Notes: generated by a model not told the origin, from the letters alone. DNA of 64,000 nucleotides from JAHEKD01 sp965204695 (GCA_965204695.1 OZ242007.1:2480001-2544000); one strand, 5' to 3'; positions 25,298 through 34,135 are shown, numbered from the stretch's first letter. Numbers and translations: made by a program.

Positions 25298-26577
25298 TGG
25301 CTGCTTCGCAAAGTTTTGTAGATCTGCGCACCTCCAGCCTTAGTGCCGGCAGCCATACCGATGACAGTGTTTGGCCATCTTTTACTGACATCATGACTGT
25401 AGTGGTGATGATATTTTTAATGTCACTGGTAATGATTTTATTGCGTAATGTCGAGTTGGTTAAGTCGGAGCAGGAATCTGCGCGGTTGGCCGAACTCAAG
25501 GCTTCAGAAAATGTTGAGCTGGAAACCGCTATTGAAAGTCTGGAACAGCGAATTGCCCAAATTCAATTGCAACTGCAGGCACAAATTCTGAAAACCGAAC
25601 AAAGTGATCAAGAACTTCAACAGACACAAGAACAAGCCACCCGGCTAATGGCGGATATTCAAGCTTTGCAGTTGTTACGAGATAAATTAAGCGGTGAGAA
25701 TACTGAGCTGGCAGCTACGAAGTTAGCCCTGGAAGGGAGGTTAAAAATTGTTGAAGGTGAGAAAACGGACCTTGATGAATTACAGCAGGAAACTGAGCAG
25801 GCCAAACTCTCTTTAGAGGATGAAAAGCAACAATTATTAATTCAACTCAGTGCGTTATCTGAAGCAAAGCAATTGCTTGATCAGACAGTGGTCGAACAAC
25901 AGTCCAACTTAGCTACGCTCCAACAAGAAAAGGACACCATCGTTATCCAGGTAGAGGATTTGGAGCAAGAAAAATCCACGCTGATTTCCGAAGCTGAAAA
26001 AACGCAAACAGATTTTGATGCACTAAAAGCGGTCTATAGTTTATTGCAAAAGGACAATCGATCTTTATTTGACCGTATTAGTGATGCTGAAAAAATGATC
26101 GTTGAGTTAGAAGAGAATTTGACCACGGCAAATCAAACCATCGAGGAAAAACGCCAGGAACTATCTGTGGCTGAGGCCGAGATTGAATCTAAAGAACAGG
26201 AAATAGAAGTAAAAGCTCAAGAAATTGAGTCAAAAACCGAGGAATTGATCGAAACACGTGAGCAATTTACAGCTTTAGAAGAAAAATATCTAAAACTGGT
26301 TGGGCCCGCACGTAGTGAGCTCGATAAATACGTGGTAGCGGTACGTTATCGACTCGTTGCTAATCGAGCAGTCATTGATATTGCCAATCCAGCAACTAGT
26401 ACATTCGAACAAGTTAGTGAATTTGAGTTGCACCAGAGGTTAGCTGAATTAAAGCGACAAAAAGGAAAAAATCTTTATACACGTGTTGTGATTCCGTCTG
26501 ACAGCGGCTTAAGTTATGATCAAGCCTGGCGATTTACTAAAGATATTTTGGATCGCTATGATTATTATTACCAATAA
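25297..26577 (+). CDS. ExbD/MotB-like partner with long coiled coil
   Basis: This 426-residue protein has one membrane segment near 27-48. It begins WPSFTDIMTVVVMIF, where the Asp corresponds to the proton-carrying residue of MotB and ExbD. Residues about 55-330 are an almost uninterrupted coiled coil rich in Glu, Gln and Leu. The last 90 residues are compact and end VVIPSDSGLSYDQAWRFTKDIL (partly), which resembles the periplasmic fold of ExbD/TolR rather than a peptidoglycan-binding OmpA domain. It should assemble with the channel protein upstream and reach far into the periplasm. Function is unknown. Confidence 0.82.
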   Translation: MAASQSFVDLRTSSLSAGSHTDDSVWPSFTDIMTVVVMIFLMSLVMILLRNVELVKSEQESARLAELKASENVELETAIESLEQRIAQIQLQLQAQILKTEQSDQELQQTQEQATRLMADIQALQLLRDKLSGENTELAATKLALEGRLKIVEGEKTDLDELQQETEQAKLSLEDEKQQLLIQLSALSEAKQLLDQTVVEQQSNLATLQQEKDTIVIQVEDLEQEKSTLISEAEKTQTDFDALKAVYSLLQKDNRSLFDRISDAEKMIVELEENLTTANQTIEEKRQELSVAEAEIESKEQEIEVKAQEIESKTEELIETREQFTALEEKYLKLVGPARSELDKYVVAVRYRLVANRAVIDIANPATSTFEQVSEFELHQRLAELKRQKGKNLYTRVVIPSDSGLSYDQAWRFTKDILDRYDYYYQ

Positions 26578-26595
26578 GCTGCTGAGGATGAGTTG

Positions 26596-27345
26596 ATGGC
26601 TACTGAATTAAGCGTAAATTTGAATAAAATTGCTCTGCTTCGAAATGCCCGAGGGCGTGATTATCCAAGTGTCATTGATTTTGCTAAAAGAGTTTTAGAT
26701 ACAGATGCTGTCGGTATCACCATGCATCCTCGCCCGGATGAACGGCACGCCCGAAAATCCGATATTTATGAATTAGCCGAATTGTTGATTGATTACCCGG
26801 GTAAGGAGTTAAATATCGAGGGTAATCCCACTGATGATTTTATGAGATTAGTGCTGGATGTAAAACCTCATCAATGTACTCTAGTGCCTGATGATCCACA
26901 TCAAATCACCTCAGATCATGGTTGGGATTTACATAAAGATTTTGAATTCGTTAAAACAACCGTTCAGCGGATTAATAACACTGGAGTTCGTAGTGCTATT
27001 TTTATGGATGCAAATGCATCTGATATGGAATTAGCCTACCAAACAGGTACTAACAGAATAGAACTCTATACAGAAGCTTACGCGGAGTCATACGACAAAT
27101 CGGATAACGACGATATTTTGGGTCAGTACCAAGAAAGTGCAAAAGCGGCTCAATCTTTGGGTGTAGAAGTCAATGCAGGCCATGATTTGAATTTGGACAA
27201 TTTAGAGAAATTTTTAACTTCGGTTAATGATGTTAAAGAAGTTTCAATTGGCCATGCGATTACCATAGAGTCGCTGGATTATGGTTTTGATCCAACTCTG
27301 CATAAATATCTGGATATTATTTCACGTGTCAATCAAACTATCTAA
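26596..27345 (+). CDS. pdxJ: Pyridoxine 5'-phosphate synthase, PdxJ
   Basis: This 249-residue TIM-barrel enzyme condenses 1-deoxyxylulose 5-phosphate with amino-acetone phosphate to make pyridoxine 5'-phosphate. Visible family motifs are SVNLNKIALLRNARG (substrate loop), ITMHPRPDERHAR, LNIEGNP, CTLVPDD, RIELYTEAYA, EVNAGHDLNL and EVSIGHAI. The start at 26596 is chosen because GAGG lies eight bases before it. A TTG one codon earlier is the alternative. It lies 18 bases after the coiled-coil stator gene and may share its transcript. The sequence is somewhat divergent from typical PdxJ, for example DDP in place of EKR after CTLVP. Confidence 0.9.
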   Translation: MATELSVNLNKIALLRNARGRDYPSVIDFAKRVLDTDAVGITMHPRPDERHARKSDIYELAELLIDYPGKELNIEGNPTDDFMRLVLDVKPHQCTLVPDDPHQITSDHGWDLHKDFEFVKTTVQRINNTGVRSAIFMDANASDMELAYQTGTNRIELYTEAYAESYDKSDNDDILGQYQESAKAAQSLGVEVNAGHDLNLDNLEKFLTSVNDVKEVSIGHAITIESLDYGFDPTLHKYLDIISRVNQTI

Positions 27346-27385
27346 TACCCTATTTGTCTTAATAAAAAATTAAAGAGGAGATGTA

Positions 27386-27832
27386 ATGAAACGTTTACTA
27401 TTAGTTGCTTTTTGTTTAATCACTGTTAGCGCTTGGGCTCATGATCAAGGCATGGTGAAAGTCGAAAGCAATCACGATGTCGCTACCACGGCCGATAATC
27501 TTGAAAATATCTTAAAAGAAAAAGGCATGAATGTGTTTGGTCGAGTGAATCATGCTGAAGGTGCCAAAAAAGTTGATATGGAATTAAGGCCTACAGAGTT
27601 GGTCATTTTCGGCAACCCCAAAGTTGGCACACCGCTAATGAACTGTTCGCAATCTGTTGCAATCGATTTGCCACAAAAAGCGTTGATCTTCGAAGATGAA
27701 CAGGGGAAAACCTGGTTAATGTACAACGATCCTAGTTACCTCAATCAGCGCCACAAGTTAGATGATTGTGCAGCGGTGCTCGAGAAAGTCAGTGGTGCAT
27801 TAGCGAATTTTGCTAAGGCGGCGACGCAATAG
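27386..27832 (+). CDS. DUF302 exported protein
   Basis: This 148-residue protein has a signal peptide (about 1-18, ending AWA) and one DUF302 domain: VKVESNHDVATTADNLENIL, FGRVNHAEGAKKV, LVIFGNPKVGTPLM and the C-terminal YNDPSYLNQRH. The family binds small molecules or heme-like ligands in some structures, but function is generally unknown. A strong ribosome site (AAAGAGGAG) precedes the ATG. It is followed by a GC hairpin at 27839-27855, so it may be a short transcription unit. Confidence 0.9.
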   Translation: MKRLLLVAFCLITVSAWAHDQGMVKVESNHDVATTADNLENILKEKGMNVFGRVNHAEGAKKVDMELRPTELVIFGNPKVGTPLMNCSQSVAIDLPQKALIFEDEQGKTWLMYNDPSYLNQRHKLDDCAAVLEKVSGALANFAKAATQ

Positions 27833-27838
27833 ATTTGT

Positions 27839-27855
27839 CCCGCACTAGTTGCGGG
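27839..27855 (+). terminator. Hairpin after DUF302 gene
   Basis: Six-base arms (CCCGCA and TGCGGG) flank a CTAGT loop, seven bases after the stop codon. No clear T-run follows, so it may instead be the edge of the repeat-rich gap at 27833-28134. Confidence 0.5.
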
Positions 27856-28150
27856 ATCTCCCAAATTTGACTCAGTATGTTCTCAAGGAGATCCCGGATC
27901 AAATCCTAGATGACGGAGTCAGCCGGGACTAGTTCTTCTCCCCCTTTCAGGGGAAGTTAGAGGGATCGGCAATACTTCAGCAGTAAAGCTTTGCAGACTA
28001 GTTACAACAGAATTAACCGGGAAATGAAACGGGTACTAAGCAAAGATGTTTATTAAATTCATACTTCATCTTCCCGGTGAATGACACAATGCAAATCCGA
28101 CCTGCCTGACTTCGAATAATTTTCCATCCCCCTTTCAGGAGGAGTTAGAG
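27856..28150. repeat. Intergenic gap with paired CCCCCTTTCAGG repeats
   Basis: The gap holds two near-identical short repeats, CCCCCTTTCAGGGGAAGTTA at about 27941 and CCCCCTTTCAGGAGGAGTTA at about 28129, each followed by GAGGG. The second copy supplies the stop codon and last residues of the DsbA-like gene. A further motif at 27880-27930 (AGATCCCGG and later GCCGGGACTAG) looks like another palindromic repeat. No other gene is evident. Confidence 0.6.
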
Positions 28151-28776
28151 GGGGTAGCTTCTAACCACCTATTAATCGTACTCTCAAGCTGCGGATAAAG
28201 CTGAAAACCCTGGGTAAGAAACATATAACCCTCCTCATTTTGGCCAATAATGCTGGGAAAACCGTTAACACGCATTTGCTGACTAAGCATAAAATCATTC
28301 TGTGTTTGTTGTTTGATTTCCTCGGACACAAAGCTTAGCTCGAATTGCTGCGGTGTAACATCTTGCTCGCTCGCCAGCTCAGTTAAAATTTTAGGATTAG
28401 TCACATCAACGTTTTTTGCATAAAAGGCTTCTTGAATCGCACTGAAATAATTCAAAGCTTGTGTGGGATTAAGCCGTTGCATGACTTTCACTGCTCGGCA
28501 AGGTGGTTCCGTGTTGTAAACAAAACCTTCGGGCATTTTAAATGCGAAATCAAATGGTTGACCACTGGCTTCATTGACATTAAACCAGTGATTAAGAATA
28601 TATAATCGCTGATCTTTATCCATGATCTTGGTGTTACCAGCCCGAAGACCACCAACATGAATCTCTACCGGTGCAACCTCAGCAAATTGATTGGCAGCTT
28701 GGTGAATAGTTGGTGAAAATCCCCAGCACCAGGAACACATGGGATCTGCAAAATAAAGTAGTTTTTTATTACTCAT
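28135..28776 (-). CDS. DsbA-family thioredoxin-like protein (FrnE-like)
   Basis: This protein of about 213 residues is counted from the ATG at 28776 (MSNKKLLYFADPMCSWC). A longer frame reaching 28845 would overlap the divergent gene and lacks family similarity. The redox motif is C14-S-W-C17 directly after the first strand, as in DsbA-like oxidoreductases of the FrnE/HCCA-isomerase group. A cis-Pro segment is seen in VNGFPSIIGQ. No signal peptide is present, so it acts in the cytoplasm, probably as a disulfide isomerase or reductase. The C-terminal tail (TPSNSS) is encoded by an interspersed repeat. Confidence 0.9.
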   Translation of the reverse strand: MSNKKLLYFADPMCSWCWGFSPTIHQAANQFAEVAPVEIHVGGLRAGNTKIMDKDQRLYILNHWFNVNEASGQPFDFAFKMPEGFVYNTEPPCRAVKVMQRLNPTQALNYFSAIQEAFYAKNVDVTNPKILTELASEQDVTPQQFELSFVSEEIKQQTQNDFMLSQQMRVNGFPSIIGQNEEGYMFLTQGFQLYPQLESTINRWLEATPSNSS

Positions 28777-28808
28777 AGTCGAAGTAATATAGCAGCCAAA
28801 CACTGGCG

Positions 28809-29510
28809 ATGACATTAATGACTGAGTATTTTTTTCAACCTGCACCTATAGCGAGCCTACCTGTTATAGGCAGTGATAAACATTATTCTGTGAACCGTAT
28901 TTTTTGCGTAGGGCGTAATTATGCGGATCATGCCAAGGAAATGGGTGCTGAAGTTGAAAAAGACCGGCCTTTTTTCTTTACCAAGCCGGCATCCGCGATT
29001 GTTCATTCTGGAGCTGAAATTTCCTATCCATCGGGTACAGAAAACCTACACTATGAAATGGAATTGGTGGTGGCGATTGGCTCAAGTGTTTTTGAGGTTG
29101 AGCTGGAACAAGCCAAGCATGCAGTATTTGGTTATGCCTGCGGACTGGATTTGACCCGCCGGGATTTACAAGCCCGACTTAAGAAAAAAGCACACCCTTG
29201 GGATTTAGCCAAATCTTTTGAGAAATCGGCAATTATTTCTGCACTAAACACAGATGTTGAAATAGATTCATTAGACCAAAAAACCATTGAGCTAAGACAA
29301 AACAGTGAAACCCAACAGTATGCCAAGTTGGGTGATATGGTTTGGCGAGTCGAAGAACTGGTTGAATTTCTCAGTCATTACTACCATCTACAACCTGGTG
29401 ATTTGATTTTCACCGGTACCCCAGCTGGGGTGGGCGCGATAGAAAAGGGAGATTTTTTGCAAGGCTCTATCGATGGGATTGGTCAAATAGAACTGCATAT
29501 AAGAGCCTGA
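28809..29510 (+). CDS. Fumarylacetoacetate hydrolase family protein
   Basis: This protein has 230-233 residues depending on start (ATG at 28809 or 28818). It carries the FAH C-terminal domain motifs: IFCVGRNYADHAKEMG, PFFFTKPASAIV, YEMELVVAIG (metal-binding Glu), YACGLDLTRRDLQ, and GDLIFTGTPAGVG near the end. Family members are metal-dependent C-C hydrolases, oxaloacetate decarboxylases or acylpyruvases such as YcgM. The FDH-type size and sequence favour acylpyruvase/oxaloacetate decarboxylase activity, which is inference. It is divergent from the DsbA-like gene with 32 bases between. Confidence 0.9.
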   Translation: MTLMTEYFFQPAPIASLPVIGSDKHYSVNRIFCVGRNYADHAKEMGAEVEKDRPFFFTKPASAIVHSGAEISYPSGTENLHYEMELVVAIGSSVFEVELEQAKHAVFGYACGLDLTRRDLQARLKKKAHPWDLAKSFEKSAIISALNTDVEIDSLDQKTIELRQNSETQQYAKLGDMVWRVEELVEFLSHYYHLQPGDLIFTGTPAGVGAIEKGDFLQGSIDGIGQIELHIRA

Positions 29511-29521
29511 AGCTCAATAAT

Positions 29522-29552
29522 TCGTCATTCCCGCGCAGGTGGGAATCCAGTA
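29522..29552. repeat. Short hairpin repeat (CATTCCCGC type)
   Basis: The sequence CGTCATTCCCGCGCAGGTGG followed by GAATCC forms arms ATTCCC and GGGAAT at 29527-29532 and 29541-29546. This type of short intergenic palindrome is common in gammaproteobacteria. It sits between the FAH gene and prlC and may also end transcription weakly. Confidence 0.6.
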
Positions 29553-29581
29553 AATAACTTAATCGAAAAGTATTTAAAGTG

Positions 29582-31633
29582 ATGACTAAAACAAACTCCG
29601 TATTAACCGACTTCTCTAGTTTTCCAAAATTTGATCAAATCAGGATCGAGGACATTGAATCCACTCTGGATCAGCTCCTCACTGCCAGTCGCGCAGAAAT
29701 GGAAACACTGGCTGAGTCTAGTAAGCCACGAACCTGGGAGAGTTTCATCGCACCGATGGATGAAATTGATAATAAACTGGAGCGTATGTGGTCGTCGGTG
29801 AGTCATCTAAATGCTGTTAAAGATTCAGATGAATTGCGCGATGCATATGAGGCCTGCTTACCTAAGTTAACAGAATATGGCACTCAGGTGTCTCAAGATC
29901 AACGACTCTATCAAGGATTTCGGGAAATTAAAGACAGCGATGAATTCGAGTCACTGAACCAAGCACAACAGAAAGTTATCACCAATGCTTTACGTGATTT
30001 CAAACTGGCTGGCGTCGATTTGCCTGAAGATCAAAAAGCCCGTTTCATGGAAATACAACAATCACTTTCGCAAAAGTGTAATAAGTTTGCCCAGAATGTT
30101 TTGGATGCTACTCATGGTTGGTCGCTGCTAATCACAGATGAGAGTGAACTTGCCGGATTGCCTGAATCAGCAATTGGCATGGCCAGACAAATGGCCGAAA
30201 GTACGGAGCAAGAAGGTTGGAAATTTACCTTAGATGCACCGTTATACATTCCATTCATGACCTACGCCGATCATCAGGATTATCGTCGGCAAATGTATGA
30301 AGCGTTTACAACACGTGCCAGCGACCAAGGACCGACCAAAGGGCATTGGGATAATTCCGATTTAATGGTTGAAATCCTTAATCTGCGCCAGGAAAAATCC
30401 AAAATGCTCGGTTTTGAAACCTATGCAGATTATTCGGTCGTGCCCAAAATGGCACAAAATCCCGAACAAATTATCGATTTCCTCAAAGACCTGGCTGTAA
30501 AGTCAAAGCCCTTTGCAGAAAAAGAGCTACAAGAATTAAAAGCGTTTGCCAACAAAGAATTCGACGTTGATGAATTAAAGGCCTGGGATTTGGCTTACTA
30601 TGCTGAAAAATTGCGTCAGCAGCGTTATGAATTTACCCAGGAAGAAGTAAGGCCATATTTCCCAGTTGAACATGTTCTTAAGGGCATGTTTGAAGTAGTG
30701 AATAAACTGTTCGGTATCAGCATCAATCAAATCGAAAACAACCATCTTTGGCATGACGATGTGCGTTTCTTCGAGGTTAAGGAAAATAATCAGATCATTG
30801 GTCATTTTTATGTTGATTTATTTGCCCGTGAGCATAAACGTGGTGGTGCCTGGATGGGGGATTGTATGGGAAGAATGAAAACAGTCACAGGCTTACAAAA
30901 GCCCGTGGCATTTTTGACTTGTAATTTTTCATTGCCCGTAGACGACAAACCATCATTGCTTACTCATGATGAAGTGACAACTTTGTTCCATGAATTCGGT
31001 CACGGATTACACCATTTGTTAACTCGCATTGATGAACCCGGAGTGGCTGGGATTGCTGGTGTGGCTTGGGATGCGGTCGAGCTGCCCAGCCAATTCATGG
31101 AAAATTGGTGTTGGGAGCAGGAAAGCCTAAATTTAATCAGTTCGCATTATGAAACGGGTGAAAAGTTGCCAGAAGAATTACTGACAAAAATGAAAGCAGC
31201 CAAAAACTTCCACTCCGCTATGGGTATGGTACGGCAACTAGAGTTTTCATTGTTTGATGTTCTATTGCATCAAAAAACAGATATTAACTCGCCAGAGCAA
31301 ATACAAGCTTTATTGGACGAAGTAAGAAGCGAAATTTCAGTGATAAAGCCTCCCGCATTTAATCGTTTCCAACATGCCTTCAGTCATATCTTTGCCGGTG
31401 GTTATGCATCAGGCTATTACAGCTACAAATGGGCTGAAGTATTATCCGCTGACGCCTTCAGCCGCTTCGAAGAAGAAGGGGTATTCAACGCTGAAACTGG
31501 CAAATCCTTCAGAGAAGTTATTCTTGCTAACGGAGGTTCCCGTGAACCGATGGAGCTATTTGTTGAATTTCGTGGCCGCGAACCTGAGGTAGAAGCTTTG
31601 TTGAGGCATAGTGGTTTGTTGGAGGCAGCCTAA
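29582..31633 (+). CDS. prlC: Oligopeptidase A (M3 metallopeptidase)
   Basis: This 683-residue cytoplasmic zinc peptidase degrades short peptides, including cleaved signal peptides. The zinc motif HEFGHGLHHLL lies around residue 470, followed by the third ligand Glu in the GVAWDAVELPSQFMENW block. Length matches E. coli OpdA (about 680). The ATG at 29582 is chosen; a GTG one codon earlier is unlikely. It is followed after five bases by the convergent DUF1244 gene. Confidence 0.96.
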   Translation: MTKTNSVLTDFSSFPKFDQIRIEDIESTLDQLLTASRAEMETLAESSKPRTWESFIAPMDEIDNKLERMWSSVSHLNAVKDSDELRDAYEACLPKLTEYGTQVSQDQRLYQGFREIKDSDEFESLNQAQQKVITNALRDFKLAGVDLPEDQKARFMEIQQSLSQKCNKFAQNVLDATHGWSLLITDESELAGLPESAIGMARQMAESTEQEGWKFTLDAPLYIPFMTYADHQDYRRQMYEAFTTRASDQGPTKGHWDNSDLMVEILNLRQEKSKMLGFETYADYSVVPKMAQNPEQIIDFLKDLAVKSKPFAEKELQELKAFANKEFDVDELKAWDLAYYAEKLRQQRYEFTQEEVRPYFPVEHVLKGMFEVVNKLFGISINQIENNHLWHDDVRFFEVKENNQIIGHFYVDLFAREHKRGGAWMGDCMGRMKTVTGLQKPVAFLTCNFSLPVDDKPSLLTHDEVTTLFHEFGHGLHHLLTRIDEPGVAGIAGVAWDAVELPSQFMENWCWEQESLNLISSHYETGEKLPEELLTKMKAAKNFHSAMGMVRQLEFSLFDVLLHQKTDINSPEQIQALLDEVRSEISVIKPPAFNRFQHAFSHIFAGGYASGYYSYKWAEVLSADAFSRFEEEGVFNAETGKSFREVILANGGSREPMELFVEFRGREPEVEALLRHSGLLEAA

Positions 31634-31638
31634 CTAAA

Positions 31639-31935
31639 TTACATTTTTTTATGCTTTTCCTCATAAGCTGCCATTTGTTCAGGCGTGGCTTCGGTTTGGT
31701 ATTGTTGTTTCCATTCGTCGTAAGGCATACCATAAATTAATTCACGTGCTTCGTCATAACTGAGTTCAATTTCACGTTCTTCGGCCGCAGCGCGATACCA
31801 TTTTGATAAGCAGTTGCGGCAAAAGCTGGCCAAAATCATTAGATCAATATTCTGTACATCGTTATTGTTGCGCAGGTGATCGACCAGGCGGCGGAATACC
31901 TGAGCTTCTATTTCAGTTTGAGTTTGTTTGTCCAC
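31639..31935 (-). CDS. DUF1244 protein
   Basis: This 98-residue protein shows the conserved DUF1244 core: FRRLVDHLRNNNDVQNIDLM, FCRNCLSKWYRAAAEE and YDEARELIYGMPYDEWK. A Cys pair in FCRNC may bind metal. The family is widespread in proteobacteria and of unknown function. It may share a transcript with moaE and moaD upstream, although 67 bases separate it from moaE. Confidence 0.9.
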   Translation of the reverse strand: MDKQTQTEIEAQVFRRLVDHLRNNNDVQNIDLMILASFCRNCLSKWYRAAAEEREIELSYDEARELIYGMPYDEWKQQYQTEATPEQMAAYEEKHKKM

Positions 31936-32002
31936 GGAGTTATCTTATGAATGAGGTGTTTAAAGTCTGATAATACTACAATAGTATACGATTTTAATGC
32001 TA

Positions 32003-32434
32003 TTAGCCCTGTGTATTCTTCTCAACCCAACGTTGACCTTGCTCCGTTTGTTCCTGCTTCCAGAAAGGAGCTTTGTGTTTTAAATCTTCCATGATTGCCC
32101 GACAGGCTTCGAAGGCTTGTTTGCGGTGACTTGACCAGCAGGCGACCAGTACGATTGATTCGCCAGGATGAATTTCACCGACCCGATGAATAATCAAAAT
32201 ATCTTCAAGTTGATGTTGATCTAAGTGCGAATTTGCAATTTTTTCAAGCTGTTTTTCTGTCATGCCAGGGTAATAATCCAAAGTCATGGAACTTACGCAG
32301 TCACCTTCGTTAAAGTCACGCATGGTGCCGACGAAAGCACAACAGGCACCAATGCTGTGGTTAATATCTTCCGATTCGTAGGTACTTAACTCAGGCCAGG
32401 GGTCAAATTTGGATGTTCGAATTTCAATTTTCAT
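32003..32434 (-). CDS. moaE: Molybdopterin synthase catalytic subunit MoaE
   Basis: This 143-residue large subunit of molybdopterin synthase transfers sulfur from MoaD thiocarboxylate to cyclic pyranopterin. Family motifs are GACCAFVGTMRDFNEG, LTLDYYPGMTEK-like SMTLDYYPGMTEKQL, IIHRVGEIHPGESIVLV and the active-site region SSHRKQAFEACRAIMEDLKH with KAPFWKQE. It follows moaD in the same direction. The 77-base gap between them contains a repeat hairpin at 32467-32488. Confidence 0.95.
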   Translation of the reverse strand: MKIEIRTSKFDPWPELSTYESEDINHSIGACCAFVGTMRDFNEGDCVSSMTLDYYPGMTEKQLEKIANSHLDQHQLEDILIIHRVGEIHPGESIVLVACWSSHRKQAFEACRAIMEDLKHKAPFWKQEQTEQGQRWVEKNTQG

Positions 32435-32466
32435 TGAATAATCCGAGATATCCTCTGATTGGCTAG

Positions 32467-32488
32467 ATTCTGGATCAGTATCCAGAAT
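32467..32488. repeat. Hairpin repeat in moaD-moaE gap
   Basis: Nine-base arms ATTCTGGAT and ATCCAGAAT flank a CAGT loop, followed by GACGC. It is a typical short intergenic palindrome, related in style to that at 29522. It may modulate the relative output of moaD and moaE. Confidence 0.6.
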
Positions 32489-32511
32489 GACGCTTTTGTG
32501 AATAATTCCAT

Positions 32512-32748
32512 CTAACCACCTGTAACAGGCGGGAAAAAAGCGACTTCATCGCCGTCTTTGACCAGGTCGTCAACTTGAGCGTACTCAAGATTGATGGCGC
32601 TTAATATGTTAGCGGGTAATTCCTGGGTTTGGCTGATTCGTTTCCAAATATCACCGACTGTTGTCTGTTGTTCCGGAAACTCTAACTCAAGTTCAGGTTT
32701 TTCAAATTGCTCTTTAAGAGAAGCAAAGAATTTTACGGTGATGCGCAT
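32512..32748 (-). CDS. moaD: Molybdopterin synthase sulfur carrier MoaD
   Basis: This 78-residue ubiquitin-like sulfur carrier has the C-terminal Gly-Gly (FFPPVTGG), which is adenylated and converted to thiocarboxylate. The N-terminus MRITVKFFASLKEQF and the VKDGDEVAFFPP block match the family. It is divergent from moaB across 43 bases. MoeB/MoaC homologues are not in the window. Confidence 0.93.
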   Translation of the reverse strand: MRITVKFFASLKEQFEKPELELEFPEQQTTVGDIWKRISQTQELPANILSAINLEYAQVDDLVKDGDEVAFFPPVTGG

Positions 32749-32791
32749 AATGGTTTATATTTTAACAAAACTCATAAACATCGAAACGATA

Positions 32792-33316
32792 ATGTCTGAA
32801 CCTGAGCGAAATTTTATCCCAGTTAATATTGCAGTACTAACGGTTTCCGATTCCCGAACAAAAAAGACAGATAAGTCCGGCCCCTTGTTAGTTCGTTTGG
32901 TTACGGATTCCGGGCATAAAGTAATTGACACAGCAATTGTGAAAGACGAATTGGATCAAATTCAATCGGCAGTCAAAACCTGGATAAATAATTCCAATAT
33001 CAATGTGGTCTTAACCACAGGCGGGACAGGTGTGACAGGACGTGATGGCACACCAGAAGCCATATTACCCTTGCTAGACAAAGAGATTCCCGGTTTCGGA
33101 GAGATGTTTAGATTTCTTTCCTATCAGAAGATCGGTACCTCGACCTTGCAATCACGAGCACTCGCTGGTGTAGCTAATGCAACCTATGTTTTTGTGCTTC
33201 CAGGTTCCTCAGGCGCATGCAAAGATGCGTGGGAGATGCTGATAGAAAAACAACTGGATTATCGAACTCGGCCCTGCAACCTGGTTGAACTAATGCCCAG
33301 GCTGTTAGAACAATAA
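32792..33316 (+). CDS. moaB: Molybdenum cofactor biosynthesis protein MoaB
   Basis: This 174-residue protein of the MoaB/MogA family adenylylates molybdopterin before metal insertion. The start at 32792 (MSEPERNFIPVNIAVLTVSD) follows family length; a longer open frame extends upstream through moaD on the other strand but is not coding. Motifs are VLTVSDSRT, VVLTTGGTGVTGRDGTPEA and LPGSSGACKDAW. Its best match is MoaB rather than MogA because of the TGRDGTPEA pattern and C-terminal length, though the two are close. Confidence 0.93.
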   Translation: MSEPERNFIPVNIAVLTVSDSRTKKTDKSGPLLVRLVTDSGHKVIDTAIVKDELDQIQSAVKTWINNSNINVVLTTGGTGVTGRDGTPEAILPLLDKEIPGFGEMFRFLSYQKIGTSTLQSRALAGVANATYVFVLPGSSGACKDAWEMLIEKQLDYRTRPCNLVELMPRLLEQ

Positions 33317-33410
33317 ATTCTGATTTGGGGTTTACTGATTAGAAGTCTTAGTTAAAAATATTTCATAATCAAAGAGAATTTGTAAACTATTTCAAAAAGA
33401 AGGAGGTGTT

Positions 33411-34108
33411 ATGGTCAAACCAAAACATAAATGCTTTGAAATTATTGCAGATACCCGCTCAATAAGTCAAAAGTTGTCATGTTGCTTGGGTGGTTTTATT
33501 ATATTTTTCAGTTTGCTTTTTGCTGGCTGCACTCAACAATTATTACCCAAAAAAAACAGCTATTTTGATAATAAACCGGTTGAGCTTGAGCCAACTTCAA
33601 CGGCATTATTGGAACTCAAGAAGGATTTATATTTCATTGACGCCAATGGAAAAAATGGAGTGCAGCACAGGGAGTGCGTACAGACGGTGCCTCTATCCCA
33701 GGTGTATTTGTTCCTGTCATAGGTAATCGGCTTGACTCACAACACCGGGACGCAGCAATTGTACATGATGCTTACTGTAGTAAAGATAATGAAGGAACCG
33801 AGCTGTATCAAACTGAGCCGTGGGAAGATGTTCATCGTATGTTCTATGAGGCCTTGCTTGTTAATGGAACCAATCCGATCAAAGCTAAAATCATGTATGC
33901 GGCAGTTTATCTGGGTGGACCAAGGTGGAATGATCCGCAAAGAGACATTACTCATGTACCAGAAGAAGATCTCCAACAGGAATTAAAATGGTGTATTCAA
34001 TTGATTGAAGATCGTGGCGCTAGTTTTGAACAAGTTAACGACTGGATGAGAAAACGTGAACCTAATTTAATCAGCGGTGAAATTATTAAGCCAAAATGGG
34101 CTGAATAG
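33411..34108 (+). pseudogene. DUF1353 lipoprotein gene split by a -1 frameshift
   Basis: Two frames form one gene. The first frame (33411-33722) encodes a lipoprotein signal (FSLLFAGC, lipobox LFAGC) and the N-terminal part ending at DANGKNG. The second frame, readable through 34108, continues KWSAAQGVRTDGASIPGVF, then HDAYC and YLGGPRWND, which is the DUF1353 domain. The frames join at an A6 run (33650-33655): one more A would restore a continuous reading frame of about 232 codons. The run reads A-AAA-AAT in the first frame, which is also a possible slippery heptamer. Whether it is a mutation, a sequencing error or programmed slippage is open. Confidence 0.8.
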
Positions 34109-34135
34109 AGCAGGTTAATATCGGGCTAGACTCTT

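Noticed and set aside
24377..26577. Zorya (ZorAB) defence system
   Set aside because: The partner lacks the OmpA-like peptidoglycan-binding end of ZorB and no ZorC, ZorD or ZorE gene follows; pdxJ does.
32591..32791. N-terminal extension of moaB
   Set aside because: It lies antisense to moaD, and MoaB family length and start fit the ATG at 32792.
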